Assembly: GCF_000718165.1 (NCBI RefSeq)
Contig: NZ_JOEY01000003.1
Span: forward strand, 62,001 to 126,000
DNA from: Streptomyces fulvoviolaceus
Lineage (GTDB): Bacteria; Actinomycetota; Actinomycetes; Streptomycetales; Streptomycetaceae
DNA: 64,000 nucleotides
Direction: 5' to 3'
The position numbers were made by a program, and so were the translations under genes. This document shows positions 44,365-52,587 of this stretch, one piece after another. Below the pieces are notes generated by a model that was not told the origin of the DNA, did no database searches, and was given only the letters and a program-made list of their open reading frames with translations. The first letter of the stretch is position 1. The number at the start of each line of letters is the position of its first letter.

Positions 44365-45195
44365 TCATTTCCGGCGGGCCAGGGACAGCGTGCGCTGAGC
44401 CGCCGCCACCACCGCCGCGTCGATGAACCTCCCGTCCGGCAGTGCCTGGGCGCCCTGCTCGGCCGTGGCCGCCTTGACGATCGTCTCCGCCTGTTCGAGC
44501 TCCTCCTCGGTGGGGAGGTAGGCGCGCTCGATGACCGGGAGCTGGCGCGGGTGGATGGCGGCGCGGCCGAGGAAGCCGAGGGTGCGGCCGTGGGCGCAGG
44601 TCGCGGCCAGGCCGTCCAGGTCCCGGATGTCCGGGTGGACCGACTGGGGCGGGGGAGCCAGGCCTGCTGCGCGGGCGGCCACGATCACTCGGGAGCGGGA
44701 CCAGTCCAGGCCCGCGTCCTCGCGTACGCCCAGGTCGGCGCGTAGATCCGCCTCGCCGAGGGCGATGCCGTGCAGGGCGGGATGGGCGGCTGCGATCGCG
44801 TAGGCCCGCTCGACGCCCAGGGCCGTTTCCAGGAGGGCGTAGAGCGGGGGTGCGCCGCCGTCGGCGGGGGACGTGGTCTGCGCGATGTGGATGATCTGGT
44901 CGGGGGAGGTCACCTTGGGCAGGCGCAGGCCGGACACGCCCGGGAGGGCGGCCACCGCCGCGAGGTCCGCTGCCGCGAGGGGGCCGCCGAGGGCGTTCAC
45001 GCGGACGTGGACCGGGACCGGCTGGGGTTCCGAGAGCCGTTCGGCGGTGGCCTCGCGGGCGTACTCCTTGCGGTCCGGGGCGACCGCGTCCTCCAGGTCG
45101 ATGACGACGACGTCGGCACCGGAGGCGAGGGCCTTGGCCACGACGTGCGGACGGTCGCCGGGGGCGTAGAGCCAGGTGAGGGGGTGGGCCGTCAC
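44365..45195 (-). CDS. HpcH/HpaI aldolase / citrate lyase beta-like CoA-ester lyase
   Basis: 276 residues of the CitE-like family, which cleave or form beta-hydroxyacyl-CoA thioesters. VVIDLEDAVAPDRK, VRVNALGGP, LPKVTSPDQI, LLETALGVERAYAIA and GIALGEADLRADLG give the Mg-binding Glu and Asp positions. GTG at 45195 overlaps the CoA-transferase stop. It is the last gene of the seven-gene ADP-ribosylglycohydrolase operon. In family terms it could act on a malyl- or citramalyl-CoA-like ester made by the preceding gene product. Confidence 0.88.
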   Translation of the reverse strand: MTAHPLTWLYAPGDRPHVVAKALASGADVVVIDLEDAVAPDRKEYAREATAERLSEPQPVPVHVRVNALGGPLAAADLAAVAALPGVSGLRLPKVTSPDQIIHIAQTTSPADGGAPPLYALLETALGVERAYAIAAAHPALHGIALGEADLRADLGVREDAGLDWSRSRVIVAARAAGLAPPPQSVHPDIRDLDGLAATCAHGRTLGFLGRAAIHPRQLPVIERAYLPTEEELEQAETIVKAATAEQGAQALPDGRFIDAAVVAAAQRTLSLARRK

Positions 45196-46382
45196 AGGGC
45201 TCCCTCCGTGCGCAGGGCGGTCAACTCGGCCTCGGTCAGGCCCAGTTCGGTCAGGACCTCCGCCGTGTCCGCGCCATGGGGGCGGCCCGCCCAGCGGATC
45301 GCGCCGGGGGTGGCGGACAGCCGGAAGAGGAGGTTCTGCATACGCAGGGGGCCGAGGTCGGGGTCGTCGACCGTGGTGACGGTGTCGAGGGCCTGGTACT
45401 GCGGGTCCGTCATCACGTCCCGTACGTCCTGGACCGGGGCCACCGCCGCCTCCGCCTTCTCGAAGGCCGCGAGGACCTCGCTGCGGGGGCGCTCGGCGAT
45501 CCAGGAGCCGACCGCCTCGTCCAGGACGTCGGCGTGGGCGGCCCGCTCGGCGCCCGTGGCGAACCACGGCTCGTCGATCAGCTCCGGGCGGCCGACCAGG
45601 CGCATGACGCGCTCCGCGATCGACTGGGCCGAGGTCGACACGGCGACCCAACTGCCGTCCGCCGTGCGGTAGGTGTTGCGCGGGGCGTTGTTGGCGGATC
45701 GGTTGCCGGTGCGCTCCTGGACGTATCCCAGCTGGTCGTACCAGGTCGGCTGCGGGCCGAGGACGGTGAGGATCGGTTCGATGATCGCCATGTCCACCAC
45801 CTGGCCCTCGCCCGTGCGGTCACGGGCCGCCAGAGCCGTCATCACCGCGTACGCCGTCGCCAGACCCGCGATCGAGTCGGCGAGGCCGAACGGCGGGAGC
45901 GTCGGGGGTGCGTCCGGTTCGCCGGTGATCGCGGCGAAGCCGCTCATCGCCTCGGCGAGGGTGCCGAAGCCGGGGCGGTGGGAGTAGGGGCCGAACTGGC
46001 CGAAGGCGGTGACGCGGGTGAGGACCAGGCGGGGGTTGGCAGCGGACAGCTCCGGCCAGCCGAGATCCCACTTCTCCAGGGTGCCGGGGCGGAAGTTCTC
46101 GATGATGACGTCCGCTGTTCCGGCCAGGCGGAGGAGGGTGGCGCGGCCACCCGGTTTCGACAGGTCCAGCGTGATCGTGCGCTTGTTGCGGCCCAGCAGC
46201 TTCCACCACAGGCCGACTCCGTCCTTCGACGGGCCGTGGCCGCGGGAGGGGTCCGGTTTCGTGGGGTGCTCGACCTTGACGACCTCGGCGCCGAAGTCGC
46301 CGAGCAGGGTGGCGGCGAGCGGGCCGGCGAAGAGGGTGGCGAGGTCGAGGACGCGCAGGCCATTCAGGGGCGGAGTGTTCAT
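45192..46382 (-). CDS. CaiB/BaiF family III CoA-transferase
   Basis: 396 residues. N-terminal LNGLRVLDLATLFAGPLAATLLGDFGAEVVKVEHP is the family hallmark; GRNKRTITLDLSKP and the GQVVDMAIIEP segment (catalytic Asp) are intact. These enzymes move CoA between organic acids through a mixed anhydride. ATG at 46382 overlaps the kinase stop (ATGA), and its own stop overlaps the lyase start. Together with the lyase it could activate and cleave a hydroxy acid; the actual substrate is unknown. Confidence 0.9.
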   Translation of the reverse strand: MNTPPLNGLRVLDLATLFAGPLAATLLGDFGAEVVKVEHPTKPDPSRGHGPSKDGVGLWWKLLGRNKRTITLDLSKPGGRATLLRLAGTADVIIENFRPGTLEKWDLGWPELSAANPRLVLTRVTAFGQFGPYSHRPGFGTLAEAMSGFAAITGEPDAPPTLPPFGLADSIAGLATAYAVMTALAARDRTGEGQVVDMAIIEPILTVLGPQPTWYDQLGYVQERTGNRSANNAPRNTYRTADGSWVAVSTSAQSIAERVMRLVGRPELIDEPWFATGAERAAHADVLDEAVGSWIAERPRSEVLAAFEKAEAAVAPVQDVRDVMTDPQYQALDTVTTVDDPDLGPLRMQNLLFRLSATPGAIRWAGRPHGADTAEVLTELGLTEAELTALRTEGAL

Positions 46383-47272
46383 GAGGCGAACTGCGCTTCG
46401 ATCTCGGAGCGGTACGGCATCGAGGCCGACGCGCCTGCTCTCTGTACGGAGAGTGCGGCCGCGGCGGCCGCCCACGTCAGTGCCTCGCGCATCGGGCGGC
46501 CCTCGCCGATGGCCACGGCCAGGGTGCCGACGAAGGTGTCGCCCGCGCCGGTCGAGTCCACGGCGGTGACCTGTGGTGCGGGGACGGTGAACGGCTCGCT
46601 GCCCCGGGCCGCGTACAGGCTGCCGGCCGCGCCCAGGGTGACGACCACCTCCGGGACCTGGTCCAGCAGGGCCGTGGCCGCGGCGAGCGGGTCGGTGCGG
46701 CCGGTGAGGGCGGTGGCCTCGTGCTCGTTGGGGACCAACAGGTCGGTGGCGGCGAGGAGTTCGGGGGGCAGGGGCTGGGCGGGGGCGGGTGTGAGGATCG
46801 TACGGATGCCGTGGCCGCGGGCCGTCTCCGCGCCCGCCAGGACCGCGGTCAGGGGGATCTCCAGCTGGAGGAGCAGGGCGTCGGCGGAGGCGATGAGGCC
46901 CTCGTCGCCGGGGACGAGGTGGTCGACGGTGCCGTTGGCGCCGGGGATCACGACGATCGCGTTGCCGCCCTCGTCGTCCACGACGATGTGGGCGGTGCCG
47001 GACGGGCCCTCCGTCGTGCGCAGGTGGTCGGTGGTCACGCCGGAGTGCTCCAGGGTGGAGCGCATGCGGGTGCCGAAGGAGTCGTTGCCGACCGCGCCGA
47101 TCATCGAGACCATGGCGCCCGCGCGGGCCGCGGCGACCGCTTGGTTGGCGCCCTTGCCGCCGGGGATCGTACGGAATTCTCGGCCGGTGACGGTCTCTCC
47201 GCGTTGGGGTGCCTTTTCGACGTACGTGACCAGGTCCATGTTCGTGCTGCCGAGCACGGCGATGTGGGTCAT
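46379..47272 (-). CDS. PfkB-family sugar kinase (ribokinase-like)
   Basis: 297 residues. Ribokinase motifs: the substrate-binding GSTNMDLV start, GGKGANQAVAAARAG, and the ATP/anion-hole motif DSTGAGDTFVG with the catalytic Asp. Ribokinase itself is likely, but nucleoside or other PfkB sugar kinases are not excluded. ATG at 47272 overlaps the last ADP-ribosylglycohydrolase-type gene, which suggests that it phosphorylates the ribose part released by those hydrolases. Confidence 0.9.
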   Translation of the reverse strand: MTHIAVLGSTNMDLVTYVEKAPQRGETVTGREFRTIPGGKGANQAVAAARAGAMVSMIGAVGNDSFGTRMRSTLEHSGVTTDHLRTTEGPSGTAHIVVDDEGGNAIVVIPGANGTVDHLVPGDEGLIASADALLLQLEIPLTAVLAGAETARGHGIRTILTPAPAQPLPPELLAATDLLVPNEHEATALTGRTDPLAAATALLDQVPEVVVTLGAAGSLYAARGSEPFTVPAPQVTAVDSTGAGDTFVGTLAVAIGEGRPMREALTWAAAAAALSVQRAGASASMPYRSEIEAQFAS

Positions 47273-48630
47273 GGGCGGGCAGCCTCCAGGTGGGTGAGGT
47301 GGGCCAGAGCGTCGAAGCCGGTGCCGTTGAAGTCGCCGACGGTGGTGGCGAGGCGGTTCTTGAGGGGCGTCGTCCAGCGGTCGGGGAGCGCGATGGGGGT
47401 GCCGGTGAGGAGGGCGGCGATGCTTCCCGCGGTGGCGCCGTTGGAGTCGGTGTCCCAACCGCCCGACACGGCACGGCAGATGGAGCCGGTGAAGTCACCG
47501 TCCGCGTGGGTGAGGGCGGCGGTGATGAGAGCGGTGTTGGGGATGGCGTGGACCCAGTGATGGGTGGCGGCGTGTTGGGCGTGGAGTGCGTCCACCACCG
47601 TGTCGAAGTCCTCGTGTTCTTGGGCGAGTTGGATGGCCTGGCGGATCGCTTGGGCCAGGCGGGAGTGCGGGGGGACGACGGTGAGGCCGGTGCGGAGGGC
47701 GGCGTGGATGTCGTGCGTGCCGGTCGCGGCTGTGGCGATGGTGGCCGCGATGAACATCGCCGCGTAGACGCCGTTGGCGGTGTGGGTGAGCGTGGCGTCC
47801 CGGTGGGCCTGTTCGGCTGCGGCTGCCGGGGCGCCGGGGTTGGTCCAGCCGTGGACGTCGGCTCGGATCAGGGCGCCGATCCATTCGCGGAAGGGGTTGC
47901 GGTGGCGGGCCGTTCTCGGGGGTTCCAGGCCGGTGAGGAGGTTGCGGTAGGCGATGCGTTCGGCTGTGAACGTGCGGCCTGCCGGGAGTTCGTCGAGCCA
48001 GAGGGTGGCTACGTCCGTGGTGGTGAAGTGCCTGCCGTGGCGCTTGAGCAACAGGAGGTTGAGGAGGGGGTAGTTGAGGTCGTCGTCCTCGGGCATGCCG
48101 TCGATGTTCTCGACGAGGGAGGTGCCGGCCGAGCGGCGGTTCCAGGGGTGGGTGGTGAGGAGGTCCTGGGGGACGCCCTTGGCTGTGAAGTAGGTGTTGA
48201 GGGGCCAGTTGCCGGTTGCTTGGGCGAGTTGGCGGATGGCGGTCAGGGGGAGCTTTTCTACGGGCTTGCCGAGTAGACAGCCGACTGCTCGGCCTAGCCA
48301 GGCTGCTTCCAGGCGGGCCTGTCCGCAGCCAAGGCGTTCGGCGTCGGCAGGCCAGTCGGGGCACAAGGCCTTGATCTTTGCCAGGTCGGTCGGCTCCCTG
48401 TCGTCCAACTTGCCTGGCAGATCAGCAAGTTCGTCGAGCAGGTCCTCTGCCAGCAGCCGGAGGTATCTCGATGCCGGTTCCGGTGACGCGCCGGCTCTCA
48501 GGGGGGCCTCGGGGCCGCCCGCCGCTCTCCACCTCGCCGCGATCGCCGAAGGCTCCCGGCCGTCCTGGGTCGCCTGGCGGAGCTCGTGGCCGATCAGGTC
48601 CTCCGGTTGGACCCAGGTCAGTCGGAGCAT
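47269..48630 (-). CDS. ADP-ribosylglycohydrolase-family protein D (divergent subclass)
   Basis: 453 residues. The N-terminal ~110 residues are extra and unrecognised. The family core starts RAVGCLLGKPVEKLP, where the usual GDAxG is replaced. The first metal motif is PEDDDLNY instead of TDDT, and the second is GGWDTDSNGATAGSIAALL, retaining the two Asp of the GxDxD motif. So the binuclear metal site could be intact in a non-standard subclass. ATG at 48630 overlaps the previous gene by 13 bp, and its stop overlaps the kinase start. Confidence 0.85.
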   Translation of the reverse strand: MLRLTWVQPEDLIGHELRQATQDGREPSAIAARWRAAGGPEAPLRAGASPEPASRYLRLLAEDLLDELADLPGKLDDREPTDLAKIKALCPDWPADAERLGCGQARLEAAWLGRAVGCLLGKPVEKLPLTAIRQLAQATGNWPLNTYFTAKGVPQDLLTTHPWNRRSAGTSLVENIDGMPEDDDLNYPLLNLLLLKRHGRHFTTTDVATLWLDELPAGRTFTAERIAYRNLLTGLEPPRTARHRNPFREWIGALIRADVHGWTNPGAPAAAAEQAHRDATLTHTANGVYAAMFIAATIATAATGTHDIHAALRTGLTVVPPHSRLAQAIRQAIQLAQEHEDFDTVVDALHAQHAATHHWVHAIPNTALITAALTHADGDFTGSICRAVSGGWDTDSNGATAGSIAALLTGTPIALPDRWTTPLKNRLATTVGDFNGTGFDALAHLTHLEAARP

Positions 48631-49805
48631 CTCAGGCCTCCGATCTCCGTGAAGGCCGCCTCGTGGGCCCTGCGGCGTCGTACGTCTCGTTCGAAGATCT
48701 CCCGGGTCACGGCCGTGAGGGTCGTCGCCGGCTCCCACAGGTCCAGACGGCTCGCTTCCGACACCGTCTTCGACCAGTCCTCCGGGGCCGGGGAGCCCAG
48801 GGCGCCCGCCAGCGCGCCGGCCATCGTCGCGATCGAGTCGCAGTCGCGGCCGTAGTTCACCGCGCCCACGACCGCGTGGCGGAAGTCGCCGGCGGAGACC
48901 AGCAACATGCCCAGGGCGACGGGGAGTTCCTCGATGGCGTGGAGGCGGGAGGGGCGGCGGGCGCCGAGGGAGGGCTGTCGGTAGTCGGGGCCCACCGTGT
49001 CGTACGGCGTCACCGCCTCCCGCAGGGGCCGTAGAGCCGACTCGAAGTCCGTGTGCTGGGACGCCACTTCGCAGACCCGGTCGATCGCGGTGCGGGTGCC
49101 GTCCTTCGCCAGGCTCAGGCAAGCCGTCACGACCGAGTCCGGTGTCGCACCCGGCGCGCTCGCCGCCGCCACCGCCGCTGCGAAGACGCCCGCCGCCTCG
49201 CGGCCGTACGACGACTGATGGGCGCCCGCGATGTCCAGGGCCTCCGTGTACGCGCCGGTCGGGTTGGCCGCGTTGACCAGGCCGACCGGGGCCATGTACA
49301 TCGCGGCACCGCAGTTGACGATGTTGCCGACGCCGGCCTCGCGGGGGTCGACATGGCCGTAGTGGATCCTCGACACCAGCCACTTCTCCGCCAGGAAGAT
49401 CCGCTGGAGGGGGAGTGCCTCCGCCTCCAGTTCCGGGATCCAGCGGGGGGTCGTCATCAGGTCCGGGACCAGGTGGTCGGCGATCGCGTAGGCGTCCAGG
49501 TGGTCGCGGACCCGGGCGTAGACCCGGATCAGCGCGTGCGTCATCAAGGTGTCGTCGGTGACGTGGCCGTCGCCCTTGTGGTAGGGGGCGATGGGGCGGG
49601 CGGTGCGCCAGGCGTCGCCGTTCCAGGGGCCGACGATGCCGTGGACGCGGCCGGCGTGGCGTTCGAGGATCTGCTCGGGGGAGTAGCCCTCCACGGGGCC
49701 GCCGAGGGCGTCGCCCACGGCGGCTCCTACCAGCGCTCCGGTGATCCGTTCGTCCAGCGCCGTCTCTTCGCTTTCTGTTCTTTTGGGCGTCATGTTCTGA
49801 ATCAT
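48618..49805 (-). CDS. ADP-ribosylglycohydrolase-family protein C
   Basis: 395 residues with a complete set of family motifs: GALVGAAVGDALGGPVEG, GHVTDDTLMTHAL (the two Asp of TDDT), and NYGRDCDSIATMAGALAGAL (Asp-x-Asp). These residues hold the two Mg ions in ADPRH/ARH3 enzymes, which cleave ADP-ribosyl or related N/O-glycosidic bonds. Start ATG at 49805 (MIQNMTPK) overlaps the upstream stop as in the rest of the operon; ATG at 49793 is an alternative. Confidence 0.88.
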   Translation of the reverse strand: MIQNMTPKRTESEETALDERITGALVGAAVGDALGGPVEGYSPEQILERHAGRVHGIVGPWNGDAWRTARPIAPYHKGDGHVTDDTLMTHALIRVYARVRDHLDAYAIADHLVPDLMTTPRWIPELEAEALPLQRIFLAEKWLVSRIHYGHVDPREAGVGNIVNCGAAMYMAPVGLVNAANPTGAYTEALDIAGAHQSSYGREAAGVFAAAVAAASAPGATPDSVVTACLSLAKDGTRTAIDRVCEVASQHTDFESALRPLREAVTPYDTVGPDYRQPSLGARRPSRLHAIEELPVALGMLLVSAGDFRHAVVGAVNYGRDCDSIATMAGALAGALGSPAPEDWSKTVSEASRLDLWEPATTLTAVTREIFERDVRRRRAHEAAFTEIGGLRCSD

Positions 49806-51193
49806 CCCCCTGGTGGGGGCGGTTGTGTGGCTTCGAGGAGTTCGGCGAGTTCCACCAGGTCCGTGCCGGTGAGGCGGGGCAGTGCGCAGCCGGAGAGGGT
49901 GCGGCAGGCGTCGCGCCAGGAGGCGGGGACCGACGCGCCGCCGCCGAGTGCTCCGCACAGGGCGCCGGCCAGGGCGGGGGCCGAGTCCGCCACTCGGGAC
50001 AGGCACGCTGCGGCCGGCACCGCTTCGGCGATACGGCCGTCCGCCGCTGTGGCCAGGGCAAGGGCCACCGGGACCGTTTCGGCGGCCGCGATGCCGTAGC
50101 TGTAGACGTGGTCGACGATCTGGTGTTCCAGGAGGGGGATCAGGGTGAAGGCGTTCTCGGCGTCGTGGGCCAACTTCAGGGCGTGGCGGGTGTTGCGGCC
50201 GATCTCCGTTTCCTCGGGGAGTTCGGCGAGGGCGGCTTCCACGCAGGTGGTCACGTCGTTGCCGGTCAGGGCCAGTGACAGGGCCGCCGCCATCGCTCTC
50301 GCGCCGTGCACTCCGTCGCCGTCCTGGGTGTAGCGGGCGTCGAACTCGGCGAGGTCCGCGGCGAGTTGGGGGTTTCCTGGGTGGGCTGCGGCCAGGACGC
50401 AGGCGCGTACGCAGGCCGCGTCGTCGAAGTAGTGGGGGTTGTCGTGGCCGGTGGCGGGTGGGCGGAGGCCGGTGGCGAGGTTGCCGAGGCCCGCGCGGAC
50501 GGAGATGCGGGCGCGTAGGGGGAGTACGGCGGACTCGATTTCCGGGGCGCGGTCTGCTGCGGCGGCGACTTCGCTGGCGAGGGCGTTCCAGGTGAGGTCG
50601 ATCGCGGCTCTGGTACGGCGTTCTCGGCTCAGGTCGCCGAGGGCGGTGTCGTCGCCTGCGCGGAGGAGGGCTTCTGCGGCGAAGGTCGCCCATTCCGCGT
50701 CGTCGGAGGGGCCGAGGCGGAGGGGTTCGGGGGGTTGGTTCAGGGCGATGGGGACGGGGAGGGTGGTTGTGGCGTTCTGTTCGGCGAAGGTGTCGAGTTC
50801 TCGGGTGAGGCGGCGGGTCCACTCGGGCATGCGGGTGGCTCGGTGGCGGGCGGCGGGCCATCCGGCGGCGTCGCCTGCGGCCAGGCCGAGCAGTAGGCCT
50901 TCGATTCGGCGTACCTTGGCCTCGACGTCGGCGGCTGTGGGACCGTTTCGGTGGGCCTCGGCTTCGCCTTCGGCCTTTTTGTTCCCACCCGCACCACCCG
51001 TGCGACTTTCGTTGTCGGGTGCGGGTGGCCCTTGTGGGGTGGTCTCGTCGTCGGCGGCTGCGGGTGGCCCCTGTGGGGTGTGTTCGTCGGTGGCGGCTGC
51101 GGGAGTGGGTCGGTGGGGCTCGGGTTCGCCTTCGGCTGCCGCCGGGTCCGTTCCGGTCGCTGACCCCTCGTCCCATGGGACCGGCGGTCTCAT
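49802..51193 (-). CDS. ADP-ribosylglycohydrolase-family protein B, metal site degenerate
   Basis: 463 residues. The N-terminal ~85 residues are a Pro/Gly/Glu-rich linker containing two PQGPPA repeats, encoded by a tandem DNA repeat near 51015-51085. The core has GLLLGLAAGDAAGWP, but the first metal motif is PSDDAEW and the second reads SRVADSAPALAGAL, where the first Asp of the usual GRDxDS is replaced by Val. Catalysis is therefore doubtful; it may bind ligand or partner the other paralogues. ATG at 51193 overlaps the upstream stop (ATGA). Confidence 0.82.
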   Translation of the reverse strand: MRPPVPWDEGSATGTDPAAAEGEPEPHRPTPAAATDEHTPQGPPAAADDETTPQGPPAPDNESRTGGAGGNKKAEGEAEAHRNGPTAADVEAKVRRIEGLLLGLAAGDAAGWPAARHRATRMPEWTRRLTRELDTFAEQNATTTLPVPIALNQPPEPLRLGPSDDAEWATFAAEALLRAGDDTALGDLSRERRTRAAIDLTWNALASEVAAAADRAPEIESAVLPLRARISVRAGLGNLATGLRPPATGHDNPHYFDDAACVRACVLAAAHPGNPQLAADLAEFDARYTQDGDGVHGARAMAAALSLALTGNDVTTCVEAALAELPEETEIGRNTRHALKLAHDAENAFTLIPLLEHQIVDHVYSYGIAAAETVPVALALATAADGRIAEAVPAAACLSRVADSAPALAGALCGALGGGASVPASWRDACRTLSGCALPRLTGTDLVELAELLEATQPPPPGG

Positions 51194-52311
51194 CGGTCCG
51201 TCCCCGGTTCCTCGTCCGCCGCCAGCGTGAATGCTGTCGGGTCCGGTGACGGCCATTCCTTGCGGACCGCGGGAGGTTCACTCCGTACGAATCCGCCCGT
51301 CCCCCACTTCCCGTCCTCCCCGGGCGTCAGTAGTTCCGCGACGTCCAGGACGTGGTGGCCCTCCATCGACGGCAGGCAGCTGCCCCGGGCCGGGCCGATC
51401 GCCGCCGCCCAGTCCGCGGGGATGGACGACGCACCCCGCGTCGCACCTGCCAACGCGCCGGCCACCGCGGCCGTCGTGTCGGCGTCGCGGCCCATGTTGA
51501 CGGCGGTCAGTACCACCTGGACGAAGTCGCCGTCGGCCGCCGCGTACGCGCCGAAGGCGAGGGCGACCGCCTCGGGGGCGAGGTCGGTCCATGGATAGCC
51601 GCCGATGACGACCGCCGAGCGGACCGCTCGTTCGCCTCGGTGGGCCACCGCCACCGCGCGGCGTAGTGAGCGAGCCGTCCACGAGTCGTCCGGGACCACT
51701 GCCAGGGCCGACGCCACCACCGCGATCGTCGGGGCGCCCGCCATTGCTGCCGCAACCCCCGCCGCCACCGCCTGGCCGCCGTAGATGCCCTCGCCGTCGT
51801 GGCTCACCGAGCCGTCGATCGCCACCAGCCTCGCCGCCTCCGCCGGGCGGCCCGCAGCGAAGACGCCGAAGGGGGCCGCCCGCATGGCCAGGCCGTCGCT
51901 CCACGCGTGGCGGTGTTGGGCCGAGATCGGGGCCGCCAGACCTCGGCGGAGATTCTCCAGCGTGCCTCGCTCGCTGAAGCCGGCGCCCCGGAACGGGCCC
52001 TCGTCGCGGTCCGCGATCCACTGGTGCCAGGCCGCCTCCACATGGGACGGGGTGAGGGCCGAGCCGTGCCGGGCCAGCAACAGCCCCGAGAAGATCGCGT
52101 ACTCCGTGTCGTCCGTGCCGGCGGGAGTGTCGGTGACGTAGCCCGTGATACGGCCCCAGCGGGCGCGGATCTCGGAGGGCTTCATGTTCTCGGCGGGAGC
52201 TCCGAGGGCGTCTCCGACGGCCAGACCGAGCAGGGCGCCGCGGGCCCGCTCGCGGAGTTCGGCGGCGTTCTGGGGCGCCGGGACCGAGGGAATGCAGGCG
52301 ATCGATGCCAT
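51190..52311 (-). CDS. ADP-ribosylglycohydrolase-family protein A (first gene of the operon)
   Basis: 373 residues with intact motifs: GALLGLAVGDALGAPAEN, GTDDTEYAIFSGLLL and VNMGRDADTTAAVAGALAGA. It is the leading gene of a seven-gene operon transcribed leftwards to 44365. ATG at 52311 is chosen because AGAGG lies seven bases upstream and the protein then begins MASIACIPSVP; an in-frame ATG at 52344 has no such site. Substrate unknown: ADP-ribosyl amino acids, dinitrogenase-reductase-type conjugates or free ribosides are all possible for this family. Confidence 0.88.
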   Translation of the reverse strand: MASIACIPSVPAPQNAAELRERARGALLGLAVGDALGAPAENMKPSEIRARWGRITGYVTDTPAGTDDTEYAIFSGLLLARHGSALTPSHVEAAWHQWIADRDEGPFRGAGFSERGTLENLRRGLAAPISAQHRHAWSDGLAMRAAPFGVFAAGRPAEAARLVAIDGSVSHDGEGIYGGQAVAAGVAAAMAGAPTIAVVASALAVVPDDSWTARSLRRAVAVAHRGERAVRSAVVIGGYPWTDLAPEAVALAFGAYAAADGDFVQVVLTAVNMGRDADTTAAVAGALAGATRGASSIPADWAAAIGPARGSCLPSMEGHHVLDVAELLTPGEDGKWGTGGFVRSEPPAVRKEWPSPDPTAFTLAADEEPGTDR

Positions 52312-52548
52312 ACGCGGCCTCTCAACCGGGGGACACGTCCGCACAGGGCGCGGAGTCCTTTGCGGATGTGTCCCACCGGAGTGGTTCCCCAGAGCCTCAG
52401 GGGCCTCAGCATCACCCGGTCGACATCTGAGCGGGCCTTTGATCGGATGCGCATTCGAGGGTAAAGCCGCAGGTTAGCGCAGCCTTTCCTTGGTGGCGGA
52501 CGGGAATGTTGTGGCCTAGTGTCGGTGTTGTCAAAGAGTAGAACCAGT

Positions 52549-52573
52549 CCAAAGTTAGCTTTGGCTCAGCTTC
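52549..52573. promoter_or_regulatory. Operator-like site upstream of the VIT1/CCC1 gene
   Basis: CCAAAG-TTAG-CTTTGG (52549-52564) is a 6+6 inverted repeat. The overlapping 19-mer at 52555-52573 agrees at 13 of 19 positions with the IdeR/DmdR iron box TTAGGTTAGGCTAACCTAA by my count. It lies 15-39 bp before the start of a predicted Fe/Mn transporter. Iron control is a hypothesis only. Confidence 0.35.
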
Positions 52574-52587
52574 CTGGGGGATCCCGC

